Shown: in pieces, positions 26,926 through 35,292 of the stretch
How the letters are laid out: every line of letters starts with the position of its first letter
Numbering within the stretch: the first letter of the stretch is position 1
NCBI GenBank assembly: GCA_043788745.1
Contig: JAYVTO010000076.1
Span: 1-60,938 of the forward strand
Source: JBBQWZ01 sp043788745
GTDB lineage: Bacteria > Acidobacteriota > Terriglobia > Bryobacterales > Bryobacteraceae
DNA length: 60,938 nt
Reading direction: 5' to 3'
Made by a program: the position numbers and the translations under genes
Notes under the pieces: model-generated
What the model was told of the DNA's origin: nothing
Seen by the model: only the letters and a program-made list of their open reading frames with translations
The model's database searches: none

Positions 26926-27464
26926 TAGGCGAGTTCCTCATAGACGATGCTCTCGTTCGTGTAAATGCAGATCTTGCCGGCGATGTGCATGGACTTCTCG
27001 ACGATCTCGCGCGCGGAGAGCTTGGTGTTCTCGATCAGCGCGGTGGCTGCGGATTTCGCGAAAGGCCCGCCGGAGCCGATGGCGGCAATCTGGTCATCAG
27101 GCTCGATCACGTCGCCGTTGCCGCTGACGATGAAGGTATTGGCGGTGTCGGCCACCAGCAGCAGAGCTTCAAGGTGACGCAACATGCGGTCCGTACGCCA
27201 ATCCTTCGCGAGTTCGACGACCGAGCGCGGCAGGTTGCCGTTATGCTGCTCGAGCTTAGTTTCAAAGCGCGTAAAGAGCGCGAAGGCGTCGGCGGTGGAG
27301 CCGGCGAAACCCGCGATAATCTTGTTGTTGTAGAGGCGCCGAAGCTTCTTCGCCGAAGCCTTCAAAACTTCGCTGCCGAGCGTGACTTGGCCATCGCCGG
27401 CCATCACCACGTTACCGTCCCTGCGCACGCAAAGGATGGTAGTGGATTTAATTCGTTGTTGCAT
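26925..27464 (-). CDS. hslV: HslV peptidase of the HslUV protease
   Basis: Threonine peptidase forming the double-hexameric proteolytic core. The 179-aa protein shows TTILCVRRDGNVVMAGDGQVTLG, IAGFAGSTADAFALFTRFE, ELAKDWRTDRMLRHLEALLLVAD and the GSGGPFAKSAATALIENTKLSAREI block. The nucleophile is expected to be Thr8, after a short leader MQQRIKS, so a seven-residue propeptide must be removed. It is the first gene of the operon hslV-hslU-lipoprotein-FAH-tal. The 196-base gap to the divergent AAA ATPase gene should hold its promoter. Confidence 0.98.
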   Translation of the reverse strand: MQQRIKSTTILCVRRDGNVVMAGDGQVTLGSEVLKASAKKLRRLYNNKIIAGFAGSTADAFALFTRFETKLEQHNGNLPRSVVELAKDWRTDRMLRHLEALLLVADTANTFIVSGNGDVIEPDDQIAAIGSGGPFAKSAATALIENTKLSAREIVEKSMHIAGKICIYTNESIVYEELA

Positions 27465-27613
27465 GCTGCCTTTTCAGTGTGACACACGCGGAACCATGGG
27501 GAATGCTCGCCCTTCCGTGCTCGTTCAGCGAATCCAGACTGAGCGCATAGAGACTGCTTCGAGTCTCCGACCAGGTCGTTAGTGTCGATTAGGGTATCAA
27601 GTAAAGTTAGATG

Positions 27614-27643
27614 TTGACATAACATTAGTACATAGACTATGCT
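27614..27643 (+). promoter_or_regulatory. Sigma-70-like promoter of the AAA ATPase island
   Basis: A perfect -35 hexamer TTGACA at 27614-27619 and TATGCT at 27638-27643 are separated by 18 bases. Transcription would start near 27650, giving a very short leader before ATG 27661. This AT-rich promoter stands out from the GC-rich surroundings and reads only into the ATPase gene. Confidence 0.6.
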
Positions 27644-27660
27644 GATCTTGGGAATCGTCT

Positions 27661-28926
27661 ATGGAGCAAACTGACAAGCTACGAAATCCTTTTCGCCCAG
27701 GGGCAGGCCACATGCCGCCGTATCTCGCTGGACGCGAACATGAGAGGGTCGAGTTCTCAAAACTCTTAGACCAGGATACGGTTCTCGAGAATTTGATTCT
27801 TACTGGACTACGTGGGTTAGGAAAGACTGTCCTGCTGGAAACATTCAAGCCAACGGCAATTAACTCTGGTTGGCTGTGGGCGGGCACAGACTTATCGGAA
27901 TCAACGAGCATCTCGGAGGAGAACCTCGCCACTCGTCTCATCACCGACTTGGCTGTCGTAACCAGCTCATTGAGCATCGAGTATGGGTTGGCAAAACGTC
28001 AACATGGCTTCCCAAAGGGCGGTGCCGACGCGCCCGCTTCGACGATCATCAGGCTCAACTATCCGACTCTTCGCGCGATCTACGACAATGCTCCAGGTCT
28101 CATTTCCGACAAACTCAAGACTGTTCTGGAGTTTGTGTGGCCGCACATTGAGGCCAGGGTCAAGCGCGGAATCGTTTTCGCCTATGATGAGGCGCAGAAT
28201 CTGGCCGATCACTCCGCAAAAGGTCAATTCCCGCTATCGCTGCTGCTCGATGTATTCCAGTCGCTACAGCGAAAGAACATCCGATACATGCTCGCGTTAA
28301 CCGGGCTGCCCACGCTCTTTCCAAAGTTGGTTGAGGCAAGAACGTATTCGGAGAGAATGTTCCACATCGTTTTCCTTGACCCACTCACTGAGGCAGAAAC
28401 GACGAAGGCAATTCAGAAGCCGCTTGCCAATTTTCCACTCTGCGTGACACCGACATCGCTCAAGATGATTTGGCAGATCACTCGCGGTTATCCTTACTTC
28501 GTCCAGTATGTGTGCCGGGAGGTGTTCGACATTTGGGTACAAGCTCATAATGATGGCGTGGAGGCTCCTAGCATCCCGGTCAGGGAGATCATGCGCAAAC
28601 TGGATGTTGACTTCTTCGGGGGGCGATGGGCGCGCGCGACCGATCGACAGAGAGAACTGCTCGGCGTGATCGCCAGCCTCCCCAACTGCGACTTGGAATT
28701 CTCCGTGCAGGATGTGGTGAACAACAAGTCCAACAAGAAACTGGGTAAGCCCTTCAGTAACAGCCACGTGAATCAAATGCTCGCGAGTCTCTCCGAGGCT
28801 GGCCTCATCTACAAAAACCGGCACGGAAAATACTCGTTAGCGGTTCCGTTACTCGCCGACTTCGTCAAGCGGCAGAACGATCAAGGGCCGACGGTGCACG
28901 GTAATTCTAGATTTTGGGAAGACTGA
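27661..28926 (+). CDS. Orphan AAA ATPase with winged-helix C-terminus
   Basis: A 421-aa P-loop ATPase of the ORC/Cdc6 or STAND-like style. PYLAGREHERVEF (about 20-32) is the box VII-type lead-in, LILTGLRGLGKTVLL (about 42-56) is Walker A, IVFAYDEAQNLADH (about 175-188) is Walker B with DEAQ, and MLALTGLPTLFPKL (about 215-228) is a sensor 1-like strand. A lid region (DPLTEAETTKAIQKPL) follows. The last 90 residues (RQRELLGVIASLP ... SNSHVNQMLASLSEAGLIYKNRHGKYSLAVPLLADFV) form a winged helix. Base composition is visibly lower in GC than in neighbours, and the gene has its own promoter at 27614. No effector or transposase gene is beside it. It could be a remnant of a mobile or defence locus, or a stand-alone regulator; neither is proved. 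Confidence 0.8.
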   Translation: MEQTDKLRNPFRPGAGHMPPYLAGREHERVEFSKLLDQDTVLENLILTGLRGLGKTVLLETFKPTAINSGWLWAGTDLSESTSISEENLATRLITDLAVVTSSLSIEYGLAKRQHGFPKGGADAPASTIIRLNYPTLRAIYDNAPGLISDKLKTVLEFVWPHIEARVKRGIVFAYDEAQNLADHSAKGQFPLSLLLDVFQSLQRKNIRYMLALTGLPTLFPKLVEARTYSERMFHIVFLDPLTEAETTKAIQKPLANFPLCVTPTSLKMIWQITRGYPYFVQYVCREVFDIWVQAHNDGVEAPSIPVREIMRKLDVDFFGGRWARATDRQRELLGVIASLPNCDLEFSVQDVVNNKSNKKLGKPFSNSHVNQMLASLSEAGLIYKNRHGKYSLAVPLLADFVKRQNDQGPTVHGNSRFWED

Positions 28927-28930
28927 TGAC

Positions 28931-29098
28931 GTGGCGTCGGAGTGCAGTGTACAGAAGCAATCGACATCAGAACTGGCCACTTACGCGAGCGAGAAGGAAG
29001 TTAAGGCGAAGAAAAAGGGGCGGAAGCGGAAACTCGCCGCCCCGAAAGTGCAAGCCGGGGAGCGGCATGCGCGGAGGACTGAAGGGGAAATCGATTAG
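28931..29098 (+). CDS. Possible small basic protein after the AAA ATPase
   Basis: A 55-codon frame from GTG 28931 to TAG 29096-29098, in a different frame from the ATPase whose stop lies just upstream. The product is strongly charged and lysine/arginine rich in the middle (SEKEVKAKKKGRKRKLAAPK, about residues 20-39), like a small nucleic-acid-binding tail. No Shine-Dalgarno site is obvious. The stop overlaps the stop of the convergent ABC ATPase gene. The frame stays open upstream into the ATPase gene, so a frameshifted extension of the ATPase is another reading. Evidence is weak. Confidence 0.3.
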   Translation: MASECSVQKQSTSELATYASEKEVKAKKKGRKRKLAAPKVQAGERHARRTEGEID

Positions 29099-29787
29099 GC
29101 TTCTTCGACGCTCTCTTCGACGATGCGGCCGTCGAATAGATGGATGGAGCGATCGGCGTAGCGGGCGTAGCGCGGGTCGTGGGTGACCATACAGATGGTT
29201 GCGCCGCCACGGTGGAGTTCGCGGAGCAGGTCCATGACGGCTTCGCCGTTGGCGGAGTCGAGGTTTCCAGTAGGTTCGTCGGCGAGCAGAATGGCGGGGT
29301 CGCCGGCGAGGGCGCGGGCGACGGCGACGCGCTGCTGTTGGCCGCCCGAGAGCTGCGACGGATAGTGCTTCACGCGGTGCGACATGCCGACGCGTTCGAG
29401 GGCTTCATGCACGCGCTTCTTGCGTTCTGCGCCGGCCATGCCGCGATACGTCAGCGGCAGCTCGACATTCTCATACACGGTGAGATCGCCGATCAGGTTG
29501 AAGGCTTGGAAGATGAAGCCGATTTCGCGATTGCGGATGCGGGCGCGCTCGCTGAGCTTCAGACTCTGCACAGGCTTTCCGTTGAGGACGTAGGTGCCGT
29601 CGCTCGGCGAATCGAGCAGGCCCAGGATGGCAAGCAGCGTCGACTTGCCGCAGCCCGAGGGTCCGGAGATGGAGACGTACTCGCCCTTTTGGACCTCCAG
29701 ATGAATCCCGGCGAGTGCGTGTGTTTCGACGTCATCGGTGACAAAAACCTTGGTGACGCCGTCGAGATGAAGCATTGAATCGGACAT
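29095..29787 (-). CDS. MacB-type ABC ATPase (paralogue 2)
   Basis: ATPase subunit of 230 aa with Walker A GPSGCGKS near 43-50, signature LSGGQQQRVAVARAL, Walker B ILLADEPTGNLDS and switch VTHDPRY. It is nearly the same protein as that at 18903-19604. It lies 45 bases downstream of a MacA-like adaptor, as in MacAB-type exporters, but the expected permease gene does not follow. Instead the AAA ATPase island begins, convergently, at this gene's stop codon. The permease may be elsewhere or may have been displaced; that is inference. Confidence 0.92.
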   Translation of the reverse strand: MSDSMLHLDGVTKVFVTDDVETHALAGIHLEVQKGEYVSISGPSGCGKSTLLAILGLLDSPSDGTYVLNGKPVQSLKLSERARIRNREIGFIFQAFNLIGDLTVYENVELPLTYRGMAGAERKKRVHEALERVGMSHRVKHYPSQLSGGQQQRVAVARALAGDPAILLADEPTGNLDSANGEAVMDLLRELHRGGATICMVTHDPRYARYADRSIHLFDGRIVEESVEEA

Positions 29788-29832
29788 GAATCGGTTCCCC
29801 TTACCCCTTTGCGTTTCGTTTAGGTGGCTCCG

Positions 29833-31086
29833 TCAATTGAGACGAATCCGGTTGTGTGCGTCTTGCGCGGACATGTCGGACAGAATCACCTGATCGCCGA
29901 CTTTCAAACCATCGACGATTTCGATCGTGTTCACAGAATTGCGCCCAAGCTTCACTTGAATGCGGACTGCGCCCTTGTTGTCGGGCTCAAGTTTGAAGAG
30001 GCCAACGGTGCTGTTCGCTTGGCCGAAGACCGGGCGGCCGACGAAGACGACATCCTTCAGACGCTCGAGTTCGACCTCGCCATCTACGCTGAGGTCGGGG
30101 ACCGCACCATTGGGCAGAGGCCCGTCGAGTTTAATATCGACGGTGCGCGTGCCATTAACGACATTAGGATCGATGCGGGTGACGTGGCCGGGGATCACTC
30201 CGTTACGCGTGTCGACTTGCGCCGGCTGGCCGACCAGGATGTCTTTGGCCTGTGTTTCCGCGATCTTCAATTCAGCCTTCAGCTTCCAGGGCTGCGCGAC
30301 CTTGGCGAGGACGGTGCCGGGAGTGACGCGCTGGCCGATCTGCAGCGTCATTTCCTGCAGAACGCCATCGAGTCCGGCGCGCACGGTGAGACCTTTCACC
30401 TGTTCGCGCTTGAGAGCGTAGGCGGCCTTTAGCTTTTCAATTTGCACGTGCGACGCGGCGAGCTGCGCTTCGACGGATTCGCCGGTGATCGAGAGTCGCT
30501 TGCGATCGATCTCGACGCGGCCGACGAGTTCGCGATACTTCGCGACGGAGAGCTTTACTTCGAGATCGGGCTTGAGGCCGAGCTTCAGCAATTGCTCGTC
30601 GCGGTCTTTGGTGAGGCCAGCTTGCGTGAGGTCGGATTCGGTGCGTGCGAGGTTGGATTTCTGATCGAGCGTCTGGCTTTCGAGCCGGACTTTGAGATCG
30701 GTGTAGTTTGCTTCAGCCTGCTTCAACTGCCAATCGATATCGTTGGCGGCGAGCTCCATGTCCGGATTTCCGAGAACGAGCAGGACAGTGTCGCGCTTTA
30801 CCTTTTCGCCCGAGCGCAGCATGATCTTGTCGACTCGGCCTTCGAACTGGGTGGGAATCCAAACGATATCTTCCGGCACGAGCGTGCCCAGGCCGCGGAC
30901 GTTGCGCAGCATCGGGCCGCGTTTGACGGTGTCGATCCAAACCGTTTCGCGCGCGACCGATGGCGCCGCCGGCTTCAGCTTCGAGAGCCAATAAGTGACT
31001 CCAGCCAAGCCTGCCACGAGCACAACGCCAGAGATGATCCGCCGGATCATCTTTTTCTTCGCCACACCTTCGCGCTTTACGTCCAT
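29833..31086 (-). CDS. MacA/HlyD-type periplasmic adaptor
   Basis: A 417-aa membrane-fusion protein. One N-terminal helix (IIRRIISGVVLVAGLAGVTYWL, about 14-34) anchors it in the inner membrane. The first lipoyl half-motif (PTQFEGRVDKIMLRSGEKVKRDTVLLVLGNPD, about 78-109) is followed by a long helical hairpin (about 113-225), the second lipoyl half (TVRAGLDGVLQEMTLQIGQRVTPGTVLAKV) and beta-barrel and membrane-proximal domains (VGQPAQVDTRNGVIPGHVTRIDP onward). In such exporters it links an ABC permease to an outer-membrane channel. It is co-directional with the downstream ATPase; no permease or TolC-like gene is present here. Confidence 0.9.
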   Translation of the reverse strand: MDVKREGVAKKKMIRRIISGVVLVAGLAGVTYWLSKLKPAAPSVARETVWIDTVKRGPMLRNVRGLGTLVPEDIVWIPTQFEGRVDKIMLRSGEKVKRDTVLLVLGNPDMELAANDIDWQLKQAEANYTDLKVRLESQTLDQKSNLARTESDLTQAGLTKDRDEQLLKLGLKPDLEVKLSVAKYRELVGRVEIDRKRLSITGESVEAQLAASHVQIEKLKAAYALKREQVKGLTVRAGLDGVLQEMTLQIGQRVTPGTVLAKVAQPWKLKAELKIAETQAKDILVGQPAQVDTRNGVIPGHVTRIDPNVVNGTRTVDIKLDGPLPNGAVPDLSVDGEVELERLKDVVFVGRPVFGQANSTVGLFKLEPDNKGAVRIQVKLGRNSVNTIEIVDGLKVGDQVILSDMSAQDAHNRIRLN

Positions 31087-31277
31087 ATGGTTCTCTCCCC
31101 GGAAGTTGGCACGCTGCGGGCCAATCGACTATCCAAGATGATAATACTGAAACGAGGGTAGTTAGCGAGCTTTTGGCGCTTCCCCATAAAACGCCGCTGT
31201 CCGCTATTGGGACGCTCTTGTGCGCTGCGGGGACATTCCTTCGCGCCGGACTCCTATAATCGAATTTGAGCCGTCTA

Positions 31278-31865
31278 ATGACTCCTATGCGTTCGCTGCT
31301 TCGTCCTCTCTCCCTCATGCTGCTCGCCGCGACCGGCCTGATCGCCGGCAAGTTTGACGGTTCGCTGAATGCGCCGGTGAAAATCGATTTGTTTAGCGAC
31401 TTTTCCTGCCCGCACTGCCGCGAACTTCACATGGGCTCGATCCAGTTGCTCAAGGCCGAGTACATCAAGAGCGGCAAAGTTTACTTGCTGCATCATGACA
31501 TTGCGCTGCCGCAGTTCCGTTATTCGAAGACGGCGGCGTTGTACGCGTCGGCGGCGCAACAGATTGGGAAGTACGACGAAGTCGCGGACGTGCTCTTCGC
31601 CCGGCAAGCGGATTGGACCGTCAGCGGCCAGGTGGATGTCACGATTGCGGCAAAGCTGACTCCGGCGGATATGAAGAAGTTACGCGCGCTGCTGTCGGAC
31701 AAGAACGTGACAGCGGCGTTCGAGGCCGACATAGCGGACGCGCTGAGAAGGAATTTACAGCAGACGCCGACCATGGTGATCCAGCACAAGACGCGTACCT
31801 ATCCGGTGGCAGGGTTGGAGTACACGTTCATTAAGCGGTTCATCGATCAGTTGCTCTCAAAATGA
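31278..31865 (+). CDS. Secreted DsbA-like thioredoxin-fold protein
   Basis: About 195 aa with an N-terminal signal peptide (RSLLRPLSLMLLAATGLIAG). The thioredoxin fold carries a CPHC active site (FSDFSCPHCREL, about 43-54), and QQTPTMVIQHKTRTYPVAGLEY provides the conserved cis-Pro region (TPT). CPHC is the DsbA-type motif, so disulfide oxidation in the periplasm is expected. The ATG at 31278 was chosen; TTG 31266 and ATG 31287 are alternatives that leave the signal peptide intact. The stop overlaps the next gene by four bases, so it is coupled to the MauE-like membrane protein, which may recycle its electrons. Confidence 0.83.
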   Translation: MTPMRSLLRPLSLMLLAATGLIAGKFDGSLNAPVKIDLFSDFSCPHCRELHMGSIQLLKAEYIKSGKVYLLHHDIALPQFRYSKTAALYASAAQQIGKYDEVADVLFARQADWTVSGQVDVTIAAKLTPADMKKLRALLSDKNVTAAFEADIADALRRNLQQTPTMVIQHKTRTYPVAGLEYTFIKRFIDQLLSK

Positions 31866-32311
31866 CCATGCGCTGGCTGCTCTTTTCCTTACGTATCGTG
31901 CTTGGAGCGGCGTTCGTGTACGCGGCATACACGAAGCTTAGTCAATCCTGGCTGCTGTTCGCGATGTCGATTGACGCGTACCGCGTGCTACCCGCCTGGG
32001 CGGTGGAAGTGGTGGCGCGCACGCTGCCGTGGTTCGAGCTCTTGCTGGGATTGTTGTTGATTGCGGGTATTTGGCTGCGATACAGCGCGGCGACAGCAGC
32101 GGTGTTGCTGGGTTCGTTCTTCGTGTTGATGCTTCGTTCGTTTGGGCTGGGAATGGGCATCGACTGCGGCTGTTTCGGCCTCGGCGAGCCGATTTCGCCG
32201 ACCACGCTGACGCGCGATGGAGCCCTGGTCGTGGGTGCCGCGGTGCTCGCTGGGAGCGCCTGGATGCAGTGGAACGCGTCGCGCAAATCCGCGACGCGAC
32301 GAACGGCATGA
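31862..32311 (+). CDS. MauE/DoxX-like membrane protein
   Basis: A 149-aa protein with four predicted transmembrane helices (about 4-20, 47-68, 73-95 and 118-135). The line-up YAAYTKLSQSWLLFAMSIDAYRVLP and LLLGLLLIAGIW matches the MauE/DoxX group. GMGIDCGCFGLG (about 99-110) gives a CxC pair facing one side of the membrane. MauE-type proteins work with thioredoxin-like partners in periplasmic redox chemistry, which fits the coupled DsbA-like gene upstream. The end overlaps the ACT-domain gene (ATGA). Confidence 0.82.
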   Translation: MTMRWLLFSLRIVLGAAFVYAAYTKLSQSWLLFAMSIDAYRVLPAWAVEVVARTLPWFELLLGLLLIAGIWLRYSAATAAVLLGSFFVLMLRSFGLGMGIDCGCFGLGEPISPTTLTRDGALVVGAAVLAGSAWMQWNASRKSATRRTA

Positions 32312-32697
32312 GCGTTTCGCTGCGGCTGCGGTTTCTGCCCGAGCGATTGGCCATTGTGCGGCTAGCGGCCGACGCGCCGATTCCGCGATGGGCTAGTCGC
32401 TCGTCGAGGTGGTTCTCAATCACTCGGACGCACGATGAACTGTCGATTGTGTGCAACGCGGCTGCGGTTCCGGAGGGCGTAGCCCGCGAGGCGTGCTTTG
32501 GTGCGTTCGGAGTTGAGGGTCCGCTGGATTTCGCATTGACCGGTGTTTTGGCATCGCTTGCGGCTCCGCTGGCTGCGGCGAAGATCAGCATTTTCGCGAT
32601 CTCGACTTTCGATACCGACTACGTGCTGGTGCGCGAGGAATCTTTAATGGCGGCTTCGCGGGCGCTGCGCACGGCAGGTCACAAGATCATTCGATAG
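32308..32697 (+). CDS. Small ACT-domain protein
   Basis: A 129-aa cytoplasmic protein starting at ATG 32308, overlapping the previous stop by four bases. The sequence LRFLPERLAIVRLAADAPIPRWASRS ... SITRTHDELSIVCNAAAVPEG ... ALTGVLASLAAPLAAAKISIFAISTFDTDYVLVRE matches the ACT_7/COG3603 type of tandem ACT-like proteins, probable amino-acid sensors. The frame is open further upstream but only as a shadow of the MauE-like gene. Its coupling to two redox membrane genes is unexplained. Confidence 0.78.
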   Translation: MSVSLRLRFLPERLAIVRLAADAPIPRWASRSSRWFSITRTHDELSIVCNAAAVPEGVAREACFGAFGVEGPLDFALTGVLASLAAPLAAAKISIFAISTFDTDYVLVREESLMAASRALRTAGHKIIR

Positions 32698-35206
32698 CGG
32701 GGGATATCCACCACGCCGGATTGGCCGTGGACAATTTCGCCGATTCCATCCATAGGCGCTTGCCATCGGTCTTCACGCTGATGAGACCCATTTGATCGGT
32801 GCGAAGCGTCGCGATGTGACGCGACTCCAGGCGTTCTACGACGCTCGGATGCGGGTGACGAAATTGATTGGCGAATCCAGCGGAAATCAGAGCAATGGCG
32901 GGATGGACGGCGTCAAGGAATTCCTCCGTGCTGGAGGTCTTGCTTCCGTGGTGCCCAATCTTGATGACCGACGCCGCCGCGAGGTTAGCGGCGAGTCGGC
33001 GTTCCACGCTTCTTTCCGCGTCGCCGGCCAGCACGTAGGAGTGTGCGCCGTAGACGACGCGCAGCACCAGCGAATCGTCGTTCTTTGGCGCAGCGCCGGG
33101 AATGTAGTCCGGCAGCGGGGCAAGGACGTCGATTCGGGCACCGCCAAAATCAACCGACGCAGGCGCTTTCCACTCGACGACCTTCGATCCCAATGCTCGC
33201 GCCAGCGACACGAGTTCGGCGCGCGGATTCGCCCCCGTCCAGAACTCGCGCGGGCGAAAGTTGCGCAGCAGGGCCGCTATGCCGCCGACGTGATCTTCAT
33301 GCGAATGGGACGTCGCAATGACATCGAGGCGACGAAACCGGCGGGTCCAGAGGTATGGCGACACTACGCTCTCGCCGATGTCGAACGTCGGCCGCTTTCC
33401 GCGACCGTAGCTAAGGAACCCGCCGCCATCGATCAATAGCGTCTTCCCGGTTGGGCTGACGACCAACAAGCTATCGCCTTGCGCGACATCGATGGCGGTG
33501 AGTTCCAACAGGCCTGGAGTCACGACGGCAGGGAACGGTGCGATCGCGAGGAGGATCGCGGCGGCGGCGGTGGCGGCAATGGCACCCCAGCGAAGCCGCG
33601 GCGCGATGGGGATCAAGATCACTGTCGCAATCAACAGCACCGAGAAGAGCACCGCCGCCCACGTTGGCGGATCGGGTATTCGCCAATCGGGTTCGAGACT
33701 CGCGAAATAGGCAGCGATCCACGAGGATAACTTCAACATCGATGCCGCTGCTGTCGCGAATACCGGGAGTCCGGTAAAGATCGCCGCAAACCCGACGGGC
33801 ACCAACCAGGTGAGCAGCGGAGCCACCAGAATGTTCGCCGCGACTCCGGTGACCGACAGGCGGTGAAAGTAGAGAATCATCGTGAGAAGCAGCGCCGTTT
33901 GGACGATACTCGAGACGGCCACGGATTCGTAAACGAACAGGAAGGTGCGCGTAACAAACGTCAGAATGCGCTGCCAAGCGGACTGCGGCAGTGCGATCAG
34001 CGAGAGCGTTTCCGCAAGCAGACGCAACTCCACGCGAAACTGGGCCGTACGAGGTTCAAGCCGCATGTCGAGGTCCCAGTCCGATAAACGATGCAAGCCT
34101 CTGGCAATGGGGCTTGATGTGGCATCAAGCAGAGGCACAGCAAGCCCCGCAAGGGCGAGGACGCAAAGGAACGACAACTGGAAGCTCGCGTCGTAGAGCG
34201 AATCAGGGTCCAATGCGAGGCAAACTACGGCGACAAGCGCGAGAACGTTCAATACGCGGCCGCGACGAAAGAAAATGCGCGCCAGCAAGAACAACGAGAA
34301 TCCGGCGGCCGCGCGAATCACCGGCGGAGAAGAACCCGACACGGCCGCGTAGATCCATGCTGCGACGGCGGCCGCCGCGAGCGATGGAATCGCCGGCACC
34401 ATGCAGATTCGTAGCAGGAACAACAGCACCGTGGCCAGGACGGAGATATGGAGGCCGGATATAACCAGCGCGTGAAAGGTGCTGGTGCGGCGGTAGTCGT
34501 CGGTCCAGGCTTTTTCAAGACGGGACGTGTCGCCAATCAAGATACCGGCCATCATAGCGGCGTTGTAAGAATCGCCGGGAAAGAGCTTGTCAATGCGGTC
34601 GATGGCCGCTGTCCGAATCGCGAAGAGCATCGATTGCACGGGCTTCGCACAGGATCCCGCTACCAGTCGAACGGCATTCCTGTGCCGTGCGGTGGCTCTC
34701 CAATAGATATGACTGCGGGCAAGCCACGCGATTTGATCGAATGCGCCGGGATTCTGAAAATTGTGCGGTTCCCGAATACGTGCAGTGACCTCGACGTTCT
34801 GCCCGTACTTCAGCCGCGGAGGGATCTCGCCCTCATCCAGTGCGATCGAAACCTGCGCGCGCGCTCCGGGGGCAAGTTCAAGAGTGAAGCGTTCGCGGTC
34901 GGCTGAGAGCGCAGGTGGTTCCACGACACAACCGGCGATTACGACTTCTTCTCCATTCTGGGCGTCGAGTTGCGGTGCGTCACCACGCCGGTGCCCGATC
35001 GCGGTCCAGATGCCGCAGCAAGTGATGGCGAGAAGAATGCTCGTGGTCCGCAACCGTGTAGCGCGCCGCCAAGTGCTGATTCCGGCAAGAATCAGGAAAG
35101 CGGCCAGCGCGGCCACCGTTTCCTGCACCGGGAATTCGGCGAGGCGCGCGAGCAGGATTCCTGCAGACAAGGCGATGGCAGCAGGCAGAATGGGCGCGGG
35201 GAACAT
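32687..35206 (-). CDS. comEC: ComEC/Rec2 DNA-uptake channel
   Basis: Polytopic inner-membrane protein of 839 aa that imports single-stranded DNA during natural transformation. Order: N-terminal helices and an OB-like DUF4131 domain (about 1-200, with YGQNVEVTARIREPHNFQNPGAFD), the Competence domain (about 210-510, with SGLHISVLATVLLF and GSSPPVIRAAAGFSLFLLARI), and a C-terminal metallo-beta-lactamase domain (about 560-839). In the last, ATSHSHEDHVGGI and KIGHHGSKTSSTEEFL are the metal-binding motifs and AIDVAQGDSLLVVSPTGKTLLIDGGGF leads in. All three domains are present, so the gene looks functional. Its end overlaps the convergent ACT gene by 11 bases. Confidence 0.95.
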   Translation of the reverse strand: MFPAPILPAAIALSAGILLARLAEFPVQETVAALAAFLILAGISTWRRATRLRTTSILLAITCCGIWTAIGHRRGDAPQLDAQNGEEVVIAGCVVEPPALSADRERFTLELAPGARAQVSIALDEGEIPPRLKYGQNVEVTARIREPHNFQNPGAFDQIAWLARSHIYWRATARHRNAVRLVAGSCAKPVQSMLFAIRTAAIDRIDKLFPGDSYNAAMMAGILIGDTSRLEKAWTDDYRRTSTFHALVISGLHISVLATVLLFLLRICMVPAIPSLAAAAVAAWIYAAVSGSSPPVIRAAAGFSLFLLARIFFRRGRVLNVLALVAVVCLALDPDSLYDASFQLSFLCVLALAGLAVPLLDATSSPIARGLHRLSDWDLDMRLEPRTAQFRVELRLLAETLSLIALPQSAWQRILTFVTRTFLFVYESVAVSSIVQTALLLTMILYFHRLSVTGVAANILVAPLLTWLVPVGFAAIFTGLPVFATAAASMLKLSSWIAAYFASLEPDWRIPDPPTWAAVLFSVLLIATVILIPIAPRLRWGAIAATAAAAILLAIAPFPAVVTPGLLELTAIDVAQGDSLLVVSPTGKTLLIDGGGFLSYGRGKRPTFDIGESVVSPYLWTRRFRRLDVIATSHSHEDHVGGIAALLRNFRPREFWTGANPRAELVSLARALGSKVVEWKAPASVDFGGARIDVLAPLPDYIPGAAPKNDDSLVLRVVYGAHSYVLAGDAERSVERRLAANLAAASVIKIGHHGSKTSSTEEFLDAVHPAIALISAGFANQFRHPHPSVVERLESRHIATLRTDQMGLISVKTDGKRLWMESAKLSTANPAWWISPAIE

Positions 35207-35292
35207 CCAAAGTGGTAGTGCGACCTGGGCGGGATTATTCTCTTCGCAGCATCACGTTGACGGCAGCGTGGCAGCTGTGATGTTATCCGGAG

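Noticed and set aside
25618..26928. A 436-aa plus-strand frame opposite hslU
   Set aside because: hslU on the other strand has all AAA+ motifs; the antisense frame is a composition artefact.
27661..28926. Calling the AAA ATPase a defence (Avs/STAND) protein or a replication initiator
   Set aside because: No effector domain, repeat sensor array, origin-like iterons or nuclease partner is visible, so only the fold is stated.
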